Assembly (NCBI GenBank): GCA_013180625.2
Contig: SNVD02001128.1
Location: 82,315-146,314 of the forward strand
From: Boswellia sacra
Taxonomy: Eukaryota > Streptophyta > Magnoliopsida > Sapindales > Burseraceae
Direction of reading: 5' to 3'
DNA length: 64,000 nt
Every line of letters starts with the position of its first letter. Position 1 is the stretch's first letter. This document shows positions 37,174-48,765 of the stretch, piece after piece. Position numbers and translations under genes: made by a program. The notes beneath the pieces are model-generated. The model worked only from the letters and a program-made list of their open reading frames with translations. It did no database searches and was not told where the DNA came from.

Positions 37174-38299
37174 TAGGGATGGCAATTGTACCCGGGCGGG
37201 TTCGGGTACCCAGCTCCCCGGCCCGAAAATTTCCGGGGAATTATCCGGAATTCCGCGGATTTAAGCCGGGGACGAGTCGGGGCCGGGCCGAGGATTTAAG
37301 CTGGGGACGGGCCGGGCAGGGGCCGGGGACTAGGCTCCTCGGCCCTAAATAAATATAAAAATATAATTTATTTAATTTACGATAATATATACAAACAAAC
37401 TGTCAAAACGCTCGACAAAACTCGATATCGCTCGACACGTAAGCGTCGAGTGTTGAATGCATCATCCGACACTCGATATCTTCGAAAATAGACTGATATT
37501 GAGTGTCGGTTGTGAATCCGACACAACATACATGTAAACATTGAGTGTCGGATGCATAATCCGACACTCGATGACATATAAGTATCGAGTGTCGGATGCA
37601 TCATCCGACACTGTCGATTGTGAATCCGACACAATATACATGTAAACATCGAGTGTTGGATACTGACGGTTGTGAATCCGACACAACATACATGTAAACA
37701 TCGAGTGTCGGATGCATCATCCGACACTCGACAATGCATCTAACACTCGACACTTACATGTCGAATCGTGTCGGATGATACATCAAGTGTTGGATGATGC
37801 ATTCGACACTCGACGATGCATCAGACACTCGACACTTACATGTCGAATCATCATCCGACACTCGATATCAGTCTATTTTAAAAGACATCGAGTGTCAGAT
37901 GAGTGTCGGATGATGCATCCAATACTCGATACTTACATGTCGAGTCGTGCTTAGCACTATCGAGTTTTGTCGAGCGTTTTGGCAGGTTGCTTGTTTTAGT
38001 TTTGTTTTTTTGCCTTTTTGCATCATATTTAACTATAACGGCCTTGTATTTGCTCGCAAAAACAAATATAAGTACAATCTTTTAAAAACAAAAAATAGAA
38101 TTAAAAAATCCAGGTACATATCCGAGGAATTAATTCCCTGGCCCTGGGATTAAATTCCCTGGCCCTGAAATTTCTGGGGAATTTTCTGGGAACGGGGATT
38201 AAAAAAACCTTCCCAGGGTTGGGTATTTAGGTCCCTGGCCCGGCCCCGGGAGTAGGGTATTTAGGTCCCTGGCCCGGCCCCGGGTTTTTGCCATCCCTA
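37174..38299. mobile_element. hAT-like element with 8-bp target duplication and internal hairpin
   Basis: It is bounded by a perfect 8-bp repeat, ATGCCCCC (37166-37173, 38300-38307), and by inverted ends TAGGGATGGCAA / TTGCCATCCCTA. The 8-bp duplication and TAGGG end fit the hAT superfamily. Subterminal parts are very GC-rich (CGGGCCGGG-like on the left, a duplicated CCCTGGCCCGGCCCCGGG on the right). The middle third is a long inverted repeat (listed separately). There is no transposase. Open frames in the middle are by-products of the repeat. Confidence 0.88.
37390..37995. repeat. long inverted repeat built from TCGAGTGTCGGATG motif
   Basis: The arms are about 300 bp. The left outer arm reads CTGTCAAAACGCTCGACAAA and the complement of the right outer arm reads CTGCCAAAACGCTCGACAAA. 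Inside, GAGTGTCGGATG and CATCCGACACTC alternate many times, often as the palindrome GTCGGATGCATCATCCGACAC with a one-base offset. A transcript could fold into a long hairpin. It may be a foldback element nested inside the hAT-like element. Confidence 0.8.
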
Positions 38300-38307
38300 A
38301 TGCCCCC

Positions 38308-39420
38308 AACTTTTTTTTATAACTATTTTATAATAATTCAATCAAATCCATCCTCACCTTAGAGTTTTAGAAAATTAACAAATAATAATTATAATAATAA
38401 TTTTACAAATATTTTTATAAAAGTTGTGTGATATGAAGGAGTAAATTTTAATTATAAATAACATTAATTAAAATTGATGCTATAACAATATTGCAATAAT
38501 GTTGTATGGGCTTCTATGAATAAAACTTAGGAATAATTTGTAATTTAAAAAAAAATTAAAGTTTTCAGGAATTTTCTAATAAAACTATGTATAAATAAAT
38601 TTAACATTTTAATATATGGGTCCTTATAGGTTCTTAGCAGGATCACCTCGGTGGTACCGTGATAGTGTGTTACTCCTTTGGCAATATTTTTAATTGTTTA
38701 AATTTTTTTAAATTTCATAAAATATATTTAACTACTTAAAATTAAAATATATATTAAATTAATCTAATAATTATTAATAATTAACAAAAATATAAATTTA
38801 TATTTATTTAATTTATATTCATTTTAAAATTTTAAATCATTTTATAAATAAAAAATTTTAATAAATATACTTAAATTTTAACTTAATTTTAAGTAAAGAA
38901 TGACTATACATTCTTTATGTTTACGTCCCTGAAATTACACCCCTAAAATTACCTCAAAATCATCGTCCAAAAAATTTTGTCTAAAATTAGACTAACAGAG
39001 AAGATAAGGGTACAAAAAAAATTTCCTACTAATAATTTACCTTCCAATTCAAAATTTCTAAACTAAAATAATTAAAATGAATTTAAAAAATTTCCAAAAT
39101 CCCAACCAAAACAATCAGGTTGCATCATCCCACACCCAGTTTTTGTACCGCCACTACACCCATTCAAACGAGCCAAACAAATAGAAATAAAAGACAGTTG
39201 ATAATAGAAGAAATTCACCTTGGATTCTCCTTTTCTTTGCCATCCATGCCATGCTTCAAGATCTAGCAGTTTCCTTTGTGTGTAATCTGGGCTACAAAAA
39301 TATTGCAGAAACAGTTATTTTAGTTTTTTAGTTTTTTCATCTGTCGGCAGTGATATTGTAGATAACAACTTGTGGGCCGTATTTTTTAAAATCTGACAAA
39401 AGGGAAAAGATGAGATTGGT
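38308..39420. other. AT-rich intergenic sequence
   Basis: No gene seen. Dense AT-rich sequence to about 38930, then mixed sequence. On the minus strand at about 39290-39230 a short open stretch (LLDLEAWHGWQRKGE) may be an exon relic, but it is too short to assign. Confidence 0.3.
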
Positions 39421-39429
39421 TTCCTGGAA

Positions 39430-39830
39430 TAGAGACAGGTGATGGAAGGAGGGGATGCAGCCATGGTATCTTGGCCAATTTCTTGTTTACCATAAACTTT
39501 CTCAATCTTCTAGCACCATCCCACCTCCCAACTAAAGCATAAATGTTGGCAAGAAGAGAATGATAATCAATTGCATCGGGTTCTAATTTAAAGCATTGCT
39601 GAGTAGCAATCTCCCAAAATCAACATTGTTATGTGCCCTGCAGGCACGAAGCAAAGCTCCCCAAACCTTTCTCAGACTTTTGAAGCTTCTTCAACTCCTT
39701 TCGCTTGAACCTCAACTCAACACCAAACCCACCAGAGGAGTCGCCACCTTCTCCTCCGCCAGACCCATCAACACTGTTGATTCGGGCTCAAATTTGGCAT
39801 TATGGGGTTCAGCAGAAATGTTGATCGTTT
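39430..39830 (-). pseudogene. PPR protein C-terminal fragment
   Basis: On the minus strand the sequence reads VWGALLRACRAHNNVDFG, the usual end of a PLS-class PPR tract. After a one-base frameshift near 39613 it continues QCFKLEPDAIDYHSLLANIY, then GRWDGARRLRKFMVNKKLAKIPW, which is a recognisable E motif. Upstream, FEPESTVLMGLAEEKV is present in a broken context. Intact PPR proteins bind organelle RNA; this is only a short frameshifted tail with no upstream PPR repeats in the window. Confidence 0.75.
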
Positions 39831-40080
39831 GCGGCATATTATCGGAATTTGCACAATATATTTTACAAAATTTGATTTTGGAGAATTTGGGAATTAGGGA
39901 TTTGTTTTCTTAATTGAAGAAGCAAAAGATGAATTGAAGAAAAAGGAAAAGCAGACCAAAAGGAACCACATATGCAAAAATAAATAAATAAAGCGTTTGC
40001 TTCTTTTATTTTCAATATGTATTAATAAGATTATATAGGGGTGAAAAAAACTCCTTGCATACTTCCATAAGCAGACACGC

Positions 40081-40530
40081 ACGGAACCAGAAATTGCTTA
40101 CCGAGAGGAGGTAAAATTACAGGTAATATAAAAAAATAAATTAATATAAATAAAATATAATTATAAATTTAAAAAATTTATAATATTTTTAGTTAATATT
40201 ATTTAAGGTATAAATTAATATTTATCATATTAATTTTAAGTTTTAATTACAAGAGAAATGATGAAATAAAGTAATTAATAATATGATTAAATAAAATTTT
40301 AAAAATAAAAATAAAAATAATAGAGATAAAACAAATTAACGAGTGATAATCGAGAAATATAAAAAAATTTATTTGATAAATAAGTTATAAACAAAAATAT
40401 ATATCTATATATATATATTTATAATAATATATATTTTTAATAATTAAAAAAAATAATATTTTAATTTTTTTTATTTGGCCTAAGAGGGGCCCCTCTGGAT
40501 CTATGCTGGTTCTGTCCCTTTCGATAAAGA
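40081..40530. repeat. probable old non-autonomous element
   Basis: Left edge CGGAACCAGAAATTGC and right edge GGATCTATGCTGGTTCTG contain complementary GAACCAG / CTGGTTC, and GAGGAGG / CTAAGAGGGGCCCCTC lie inside the ends around a 350-bp AT-rich core. This layout resembles common plant short repeats, but no target duplication was found. Confidence 0.3.
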
Positions 40531-41076
40531 GTTGAAATTAACAGTCCATGAACGCTAAAAAATATTAGGGATTTGCTTGATAAAAAATGAATAGTTTTTT
40601 ATTTAAAATTAAATAAAAAATTGAGGATAGTTACAAAATTATACTTTTCATAAAAAAATATGTGTATTTTTTTATTAAATATGAATTGTAAATTAATTTC
40701 ACTTTGATATTATATTAAAAATTAAATTTAAACCGTGCTATCAGTTATGAAGTCATACATATCACATAAATTAAAAAATAATTTTAATTTTAATATGTTA
40801 TAAAATATAAGCATTTATATAACAATAATTTATATAAAATTTGCTATAAATAGTTAAAAAATTGATTATAAATTTTAATAATTAAATATATAAAAAATAA
40901 TATAAATATCTATTTTAATTATTTGCAGGTAGTAAAACCTATAGTAATAACAATCTCAAATATTTTTTGCCCGGCTTTTAAAAACAAAACAATTTTTAAA
41001 ACTAGTTGTCAAATATCGTGCATTAGACGCAGCTTCTTTTTAAGGAGCAATCCAAACTGATCTCTAATAAATCAAC

Positions 41077-42221
41077 TAGGGGTGTTCAAAAAAATCCGAC
41101 CCGATCCGATCCGATCGGGTTTTATCGGGTTGATCGGGTTGTATACGGGTTACATTAAAAAATAACCCGAAAACAGGTCGGTTTTATCGGGTTTTTATAA
41201 TTTCGGATTGATTTCGGGTTATTAAGTTATAACCCGCTTAAAACCCGATCCGGCATATAATTCAAAAAAATTATAAAAATCCTACGTGTCGTAACTTCAT
41301 TAGTTGTTATATACTAATACAATACAACCTACCACACCTTATAACTAATATAAAACCTAATTTTTTCTTTTACCTATCAAACCTAGCCCCCTCTGATCTT
41401 TTTGCTCTCCCTTTCTTTGTTCCTACCCGATTTCGTCCTCTTCTCACTTCATCTCCCACTATTTTTTCTCTAATCTTCTTCCTCTCCTTTCTTTCTCCTC
41501 TACCCGATTTCTTCCTCTTCTCACTTCTTCTCAAACTATTTCTTCTCTAATCTTCTTCCTCTCACTTTCTTTCTTCTACATCCGATTTCTTCTTCTTCTC
41601 CCTTTCTTCAAGTATGATATCTCTATCTTCCTATTTTTGCAAGACAAGGAGATGGAAGTAATCCGGCCATGGAAAGTTTTGTTTTTGGCAATCATGGTTG
41701 ACATGGAGGATTTTGGTTTTTGCATGGTAGATGATTATTGTAGTGATTTAGATTATTTGGGTTCTATTTATTCAATGGTGGTTGAGATTCATATTTTTCC
41801 CTTTGATCTCAAAGATGTGCAACACAAATCTGGGTTTGTTAGGTGGTGATGATGTTGATAATTTCAAACGGGTGTTGACAAAAAAAAAAGACAAATAAAT
41901 TTGGGTGTTATTTGCCATTATTAAAAGTACTTGAATAATAAAATAAGTGTGGGATTTTTGAACCTGGCATTGAAGAGAAGAGAATTTTGGACGCATAACT
42001 AAAGAAAGAAGAGAAAAAAAAGAAGAAGAAGAAGAAGAAGAAGAGAGAAGAAAAAACGGAAATTTTTAACCCGACTAACCCGAAAACCCGATAGGACGGG
42101 TTAAATATCGGATTATTTTTATAAAAACCCGATGTCGGATATAAATTTTATAACCCGATAGAAGGTCGGGTTGAGTCAGGAAAGGGAAAACCCGACCTGA
42201 CCCGACCCGTGAATACCCCTA
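41077..42221. mobile_element. hAT-like element with perfect 8-bp target duplication
   Basis: It is flanked by AAATCAAC at 41069-41076 and 42222-42229. Ends are inverted: TAGGGGTGTTCA on the left and TGAATACCCCTA on the right. Many CCCGA / TCGGG motifs are clustered subterminally in both orientations (41095-41250, 42065-42215). The interior has two copies of a CT-rich, roughly 125-bp leader-like segment (41400-41620), a 70-codon frame at 41637-41849 that I do not recognise, and an (AAG)n run at about 42009-42045. No hAT transposase is present. Confidence 0.9.
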
Positions 42222-42499
42222 AAATCAACTTTTATAAATGGACGAGTCGGGTGTATGCATCTAAATGCATATATACCTACCTAAAAACAATTAAAAAGGT
42301 AGTTAAATGTTAAATAATCTTTGTTGGTTATAAGTTTAAATTGAGTAATGTTATATTTATAAAATGTATATACAAAGTTAGTATATAAAATTGATATAAT
42401 TTTAAATAAATAAAATATTTATATAATAAATATTTATAAATAGTATAATATTGAATATCTAACGTTACATAAATTTTGTAAACATTCTAACTTTATAAG

Positions 42500-42770
42500 G
42501 AAAGCGTTACTCTTATAAATTACAATGCCACACCCAACTTGAACTTGCAATTTAAAATCGCCATCCGCCACTTCCGAAGTGAGGATAAGAAAAGAAGAGA
42601 TGTTGTGTCGCGTGACTGTCCCCACGTTCACCCTGCGCGTAAGCACTCCATCAGCATCAGCTGCCTTTCCAATCACTCAGCCACCGCCATGTTTTCGCTG
42701 ATCCAACTACACTCTGTCACCGTCGACATTTCTCGACCTCAAAGTTGGGAAGCGGTAATTAAAACTTAAA
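42500..42770 (+). other. GC-richer exon-like island, unrecognised
   Basis: A 270-bp island in very AT-rich DNA carries a 76-codon frame. From the inner ATG at about 42690 it reads MFSLIQLHSVTVDISRPQSW and could splice at GCGGTAATT near 42754. It might be the first exon of the decayed gene whose other pieces lie at 43.4-43.9 kb. No family is recognised. Confidence 0.25.
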
Positions 42771-43439
42771 ACTTCTATTAATTTACCTCTATTAAATTAA
42801 TAATAATAATAAAGGTAAATTCCACGAATGTTATAAAAGTTTTATCAAAATCTTATGTGATTCCTTTTAAGAATCACATATAACTCTCCTTCTTATTAAA
42901 AACGATAAAAACATATTAAAAAATATAAAAATTTTAAATTACCCCTAGTTACAATTAAAAAATATTCAAAATTTTAAAATAAAAATAAAAATAAAAATAA
43001 AACTTAAAATTTATTAATAGTCTTCCATTTAATCACTATTTTAAAAATCTTAAAAAAAATACTACTACAATAAATGATACATAAAGTTTTTAAAACATTT
43101 ATTAAAAAATTTATATTAAACTATTTTATTAAAATTTTGAAATGATAAAACATTTCTCACATTTATATTTAAAAAATTATCTAATAAAGTTTAAGTTTTT
43201 AAAGTAATTTTTTATTTTTTAAGTTTATTTCTTTTGTTACTTTAACATTTTAAATAATCAATTATAAGTAATTTAAAAATTTTATATTTTTTAATAAAAT
43301 TTTTAACGGTTAAAGGGGAGAGAAAATATATAGGATCTTCAAAACCAAAATTTAAAAGATAGTCGCGTTAGATTTCCACGAGCCTCCCCTCAAACCTCAG
43401 AGAGATCTGTGGAATTGACCTAAAATAATAATAATAATA

Positions 43440-43850
43440 ATGGTATTTGTCCTGACGAAGCAGAAGCAGAGTGGGTGAGTTCCATCATGTTGAGCTCAAA
43501 GTCCAGGATTACAAATTGGATCAATGTGGAGGTGTTAAAAATGCTGTTTATGCTGGTTACCATCAACATGGTAACGCTAACACCCTCCTCTCTTCTTCAT
43601 ATTTCCATCACTTACTAGGTGGGCCACCAGATGGCTGAATATTCATAGAATTCAAGACCCTCGTGTGTTCTTTCTTAAACTCAAACTGTTTCCTTGATGT
43701 GAGCTAACTGCTGCTCCTTCGTATCTTAATCAGGGCCTCATGAACTTCTGGAAAGGATTGGTATCAGTGCTGATGCAGTTGCCCGCACTGGTGATGCCTG
43801 GCATTGTCAGAGTTGTCACTCAAATTCCCTGCGCCCCTAAGAGTATGCCT
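43440..43850 (+). pseudogene. exon relics of an unrecognised plant gene
   Basis: At 43441-43700 two overlapping frames read [11 protein letters not shown], then, after a shift, [31 protein letters not shown] and [11 protein letters not shown] followed by a stop and IFIEFKTLVCSFL. At about 43733-43850, after a possible AG acceptor (AATCAG), the sequence reads PHELLERIGISADAVARTGD, then AWHCQSCH. Amino-acid composition and shift pattern suggest decayed protein-coding sequence. I do not recognise the family and name no function. Confidence 0.4.
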
Positions 43851-44141
43851 TCTGATTTTTAAATTTGCGACTGCTAAACCTCTTGTCTATTTTACATATC
43901 AATTTATTTAGTAATTGTATGGGCAAGGAACTAAACCTCATGCAATTACAAAATGTCTGTTTGTGTATTTATTTTTTCTTAATTTCAGACCGTAGGTTCC
44001 ACATAAGCATATATGGATATAAAGTAATTGATATTGTTTGGGATTTTCAAGGAAATAAGAATTAATTTTGATGGAAAAATTGCTTGAAGTCTTGATATAG
44101 CTTAGTTTAATATGGCACCTTCCTCTACAATATATTAAATG

Positions 44142-44629
44142 TAGGGGTGGGATTCGTGTTGTGTCGTGTCGACCCATTTAATTATTCGTGTCAAGACATG
44201 AAACACGGATCCGACACGATTATTAAACGTATTACCCACATGTTGTAATCGTGTCATATTTAATTCACATAATTTACTTAATTGTTTAACTTAGTTATGC
44301 ATAATATATTATATTCTATATATTTAAATCAATTAAAATTATTTTTAGAATATAAACTATTGTTAGTAGAAAATATTATTAAAATTATCATAATTTATTA
44401 TTTTATAATATAAAAATTTCAGTTTTGTAATAGTTATGCTGTAAGTAGGTAATAATTTATATCATTGAATGAACTTACATATTAAGGATAGACAAAATAT
44501 ATTTAATTATTCGTGTCATTAAACAGGTTGGCGTGTTGAATACCTTCAACACGAATCCGACCCATTTATCAATCGTGTATCATATTCGTGTCGTGTTCGT
44601 GTGTCGTGTCACAAATTCCCACCCTTAAC
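44142..44629. mobile_element. hAT-like non-autonomous element, copy 2
   Basis: Same family and orientation as 18181-18695, starting TAGGGGTGGGATTCGTG and ending CAAATTCCCACCCTTAA. The flanks read ATTAAATG and ACTAAATG (7 of 8 identical). It contains no coding sequence. The target sites of the two copies differ from each other, so each arose by its own insertion. Confidence 0.75.
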
Positions 44630-45207
44630 TAAATGGCACATGATATAGATTGGAATAAGAACATATTTGATTTTAATGGTAAGGGACACATTATTGAAAA
44701 TAACTAAATAAGTACTTCTTATATCTCTTACAACTTCTGAATCGAAGTAATTTAGAAATTTGGTTTGAAGTGATATCTTTGGGGAAAGATTACTCTTTTA
44801 CTTAATTATAGTCAGGTCATTGCATGGTGCAATTTGTCCGCGAATTTAATCCTTAATCGCTGAAATTCCTAACCTAGAATTATATCTTATTTATTTCCCT
44901 TCTAATGGTGCTTTGCAACTAGAAAGACAAGTTTGTTGTGAAGGTGAGAAACCAATAATGACCTAACTATAATCTTTAAGGTTTGTATCATCTAATCTGA
45001 AAGAGTAATACTATTCTTACAAATTATTCATACAAATTTTCCTATATAAACTGATGTGTCATGATTTGATTAAAAGAGTGAATTTTAAATTTTAATTAAT
45101 TAATTAATATAGATGATATGATAATCATTCAATAATGTCACATAGATTTATATGGATGGGTTTATATAGATAGTTTGTAAGACTAACACTACTCAATAAT
45201 TTAAATT

Positions 45208-45556
45208 CAGAAACATTTCCAACCAAAAACACCCATTTCAACCAAAAACACCGTTATCCCTTTTGTCTATGAAGTTAAAACAAGAAATGAGAGATCAATC
45301 AATTAATTAGATACACAAGTCAATGAGGTACTTGAATGATGAATAATAATTTTTCATCTTTATGCCACTATATTTTAACTCCAGTGGGAAGAGCCAAAAC
45401 GGAGAAATTAGTAAGCATTAACCTCCAAATTCATGAACACTATTTTCCCATGAAATATACGTTTTGATTTATACAATTCCTATTGCAGACCTACTTAATA
45501 GAAATCCACTTCTTTGCGATCTATTCTACTTGACATAAGAAAATAATTTCAGGGGA
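45208..45556. repeat. copy of the GlnRS intron segment
   Basis: Matches 34768-35083 over most of its length. The nearest sequence shows no GlnRS exon, so either a fragment of the locus was copied here or both loci hold an unrecognised repeat. Confidence 0.75.
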
Positions 45557-48480
45557 AAAAAAAACCAGACCTAAAGCAAGTAGTGAATCACAAAATATTC
45601 TCCGTTTTTTTGTGTTTATAAGTCATCTCAAACTTAATCACATAAGTCAAATAAGATGTAATAATAGTAAACAATATTCTAATAAGTAGATTATACAAGT
45701 AACATTCCATCCAGGAACTCAATGTACCAAGACGTTGAATCAGGTAGCCTAACCTTAAAGTTAACATTGCTAGGTTCTCAAAAGAACATACCAACACCAC
45801 AAGCTACTTCAAATTCCTAAAATTTAAAATTCTCCCAACCAACATTCAGCTAAAACAAAAATGATTAACCAAGAAGAAGATTTAAAACTTACAATAAATG
45901 CAGAGATTGGTGAAGAAATTTTTCGTCTAATAGTAAGTTCATCCCATTGCTTTATTATATACCTTTTAATAATTTCTTTCAGGATGATTTAGTCTTCTAA
46001 TTTTTTATTTAAATTAGGGTGCATAGAGTGTAAACTATCTCAATAGAAATATCGAAAGCCAAATATACTTATCAATAAAAATTTAAAAAATTAAGGCTCT
46101 GTTCTTTCTTGTTTCCAAATCATGTTTTCTGTACTGCACATTTTCCAATGCACTTTATATTCAATCTCAACCACATATTCTTTTCAAAATTCAAAATAAT
46201 TCAAAATTAACCATATATTCTTAAATTCAATTGAAAACAAAAATACTGGATTCACAAAAGAACACACCCTAAATTACTAATGGGTCTTGAATTGATTGAG
46301 CTGGAACATGACACTGTAGTAGGGCTTTCATCTCGCTAGTGCACTTGCGACCACGACACTGTATGAAAGCTTCTTTTAAGACTTAAGAAAATACAAACAA
46401 GCCATAGGAATGTCTAGAGAATGAAGTCGTCACCTAATTTTTTATTGGCAAAATGGATGATGGCAATCCGACCCCTCGCTTCGGAACCTAGACTAGCCTC
46501 ATCCCTTCAAAGATGGGTTCAAGAAGTTAGATATGAGCTTTCAACTAGCCCGGATATAAATATGGCCTTCACTCACGTATACCAAATATGAATAGATTGA
46601 AATTGTTATATAATTTGTTCGTTTTATACACACATTATTCATTTTATCTTCTTAAAGCATATAAAGTGATTGTCAATCGAGGAAATTATATATTCATATA
46701 AAGAAAAAGATGAGGAGAATAGAATTACGATTCCTTTCAAACATGGGGGAATGGGAGTAGGATTACATCCAATCTTGTTATTCAACAATAAAAGTAAACT
46801 ACTTCTAGCACTTCAAAATCTTCATTCATATAAATCATATATTATAAACAATCAATTTGAGACTCGATAAATAGTAAATTCCTCACCACCATATGTGAGT
46901 GTATTCAATGTTTATCAAGTCTTTTCATAGCATCGTCCAAACATATTCATTCATTCTAAGGGATGGTCACTAACCATCAATGTGAGTCCACTACAACTTC
47001 ATAACATTATACAATTATTCAATCATATTTCTAAACATGGTAATTAATCAAAAGAAATCAATCAAAATTATAAACAAGGCCATAAAATAAAATCATAGCA
47101 ATTCTAACTAGCTTTGATAATTCCATCATAGTAATTCTACTTAATAAAGATAATTCTATCATAACATTCTAAATATGGCAATTCTAGCCCGGCTTGACAT
47201 TTCTAGCCTAATTCAATCAATCGTAAGAAAACATGGCTATTCTAACTCAATTCAATCAATCAATCAAGATAAACATGACAATTCTTGGCTATTCTGTGTC
47301 ATTTCCTAGCATTATTCAAAGGAATCATAAGTTTTGTATCTTAATCATGATTCTAATCATATGCTCTTAAGCATGATTCTAAACATGTGTTCTTGAACAT
47401 GATTCTAAGCATCAAAAAAATAAAATCCCTATTCACGTTTCTAAATAAGGAAAAAAAGATGACTTACCTTGACAAGCTTTCTACCTTGCAAGACAAATAA
47501 AGGGATAAACAATTCATAACACCCCTAAATATGCTTCTAAGCATTAAAATAAAACCTGATCATACTCATTCTAAGCATACACTTAAACATATTTAATTCT
47601 AAGTAATAAAATTAAAGAAGAAAGGAAGAAGAGAGAACTGCTCTCAAGACGTACCTTTTTTGGGTTTAGAGTAATAAGAACACCTCAAAAGTATTTAAAG
47701 TAGAAAAAGACTCTTTTAAATCTCAAGCATGTCTTAGAGAGGAAGAGAAGAGAATTCTGGATGGGAGTGAAAGTAAGGAGAGGGGCTGTTTATATAGGAA
47801 AGGGTGTGAGTTGAAAAAAGAAGCAAAAAATCAAAACAGAAGGTTTTTTTATGAGATTTTCCAAAAATAAGGTGGGAAGTGCCAGCCGGCTATGGGAGGG
47901 CTATTGACTGGTGGTGGGACAGCCAACCGGCCGTGGTTAGATAGCAGGTCGACTGTTCCACCATGACGGGCTGGTGGTGGCCCACCAATCCTTCTTGTTT
48001 CCTCTTTTTTGCAATGCAGTCCCTTTCGACCTTTATCTATTCGATCACGCGTAACTCTTCGATTTTAGCTCTGATTTGCAATCCATAAAATTTTATGAAA
48101 ACTATCTTTGCAAATGTTTATGATTATTATTAGATTTCCTTTGGATTAATTTCTATGATTTTTGAAAATCATATAACAGTTTTCAAAGCTTTTGGTCGGT
48201 TTTTCCTCAACTCTCTTGTCCTTGCTTCCAAGGCTACTTTGGTTATTTCCATTGCTTGACATTCCTCTTTGTTTCATCATCAAGCCTTAAAAATCTAGTA
48301 TCTATAGCTTGGCCCCTACTTTGGAGAAGTTTGTGAGACATAAAGATCAACAGAGTACACATACTTCGCCTTATCTCTTCTTATCTTAACATTTTTGCGC
48401 ACTCTTGCATTCCGTCAGACTTCTCGTCATTTGCTCTCTTCTTCAACTTCTGGAAAAGAGTGTGCCCACTTAAAGGCTAC
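45557..48480. other. retroelement-derived non-coding DNA
   Basis: No intact gene. The minus-strand complement of 47790-47800 reads CTATATAAACAG, a TATA-like box followed by a C/T-rich leader-like tract, which suggests an LTR or promoter transcribed towards lower coordinates. Repeated ATTCTAAGCAT and ATTCTAACTCAATTCAATCA phrases fill 47030-47600. A 66-codon frame at 46670-46870 has no family I know. Confidence 0.3.
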
Positions 48481-48527
48481 TGTACCCTCTTAAGGGCTAA
48501 TTAGCGTTCATCTAATGCATAAAATGC

Positions 48528-48765
48528 ACTCTTATAGTGCAAACAATTGCATCATTCTAATGCATGGAATGCATCCTTACGATGCATGATGTGCACTCTT
48601 TTAGTGTAAACAAGTGCATCTTTCGAATGCATGGAACGTGTTCTTACGATGCATGGCATGCACTTTTCTAGTATGGATAAATGCATCCTTCTAATGCATG
48701 GAATGCATCCTTACGATGGATGAAGTTTACTTTTCTAGTATAGATAAGTGCATCCTTATGATGCT
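48528..48765. repeat. 66-67-bp tandem repeat, about 3.5 units
   Basis: Units begin CACTCTTATAGTGCAAACAA, CACTCTTTTAGTGTAAACAA, CACTTTTCTAGTATGGATAA and CTTTTCTAGTATAGATAA at about 48531, 48594, 48661 and 48730. Each continues with TGCATCC/TTTCTAATGCATGGAATG and CTTACGATG. GCATGCA-type palindromes recur within units. Confidence 0.7.

Noticed and set aside
37390..37995. CRISPR-like array
   Set aside because: Repeat units alternate orientation, spacing is irregular and no unique spacers exist; this is eukaryotic DNA.
37377..38153. Cysteine/histidine-rich proteins on both strands (up to 120 codons)
   Set aside because: Frames are produced by the repeated GAGTGTCGGATG motif and its complement; repeats open on both strands are not evidence of coding.
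39596..39913. 105-codon plus-strand gene
   Set aside because: It is antisense to the recognisable PPR fragment, which explains the open frame.
45588..45800. 70-codon minus-strand gene
   Set aside because: No family likeness or splice context beyond a short balanced stretch; not supportable.
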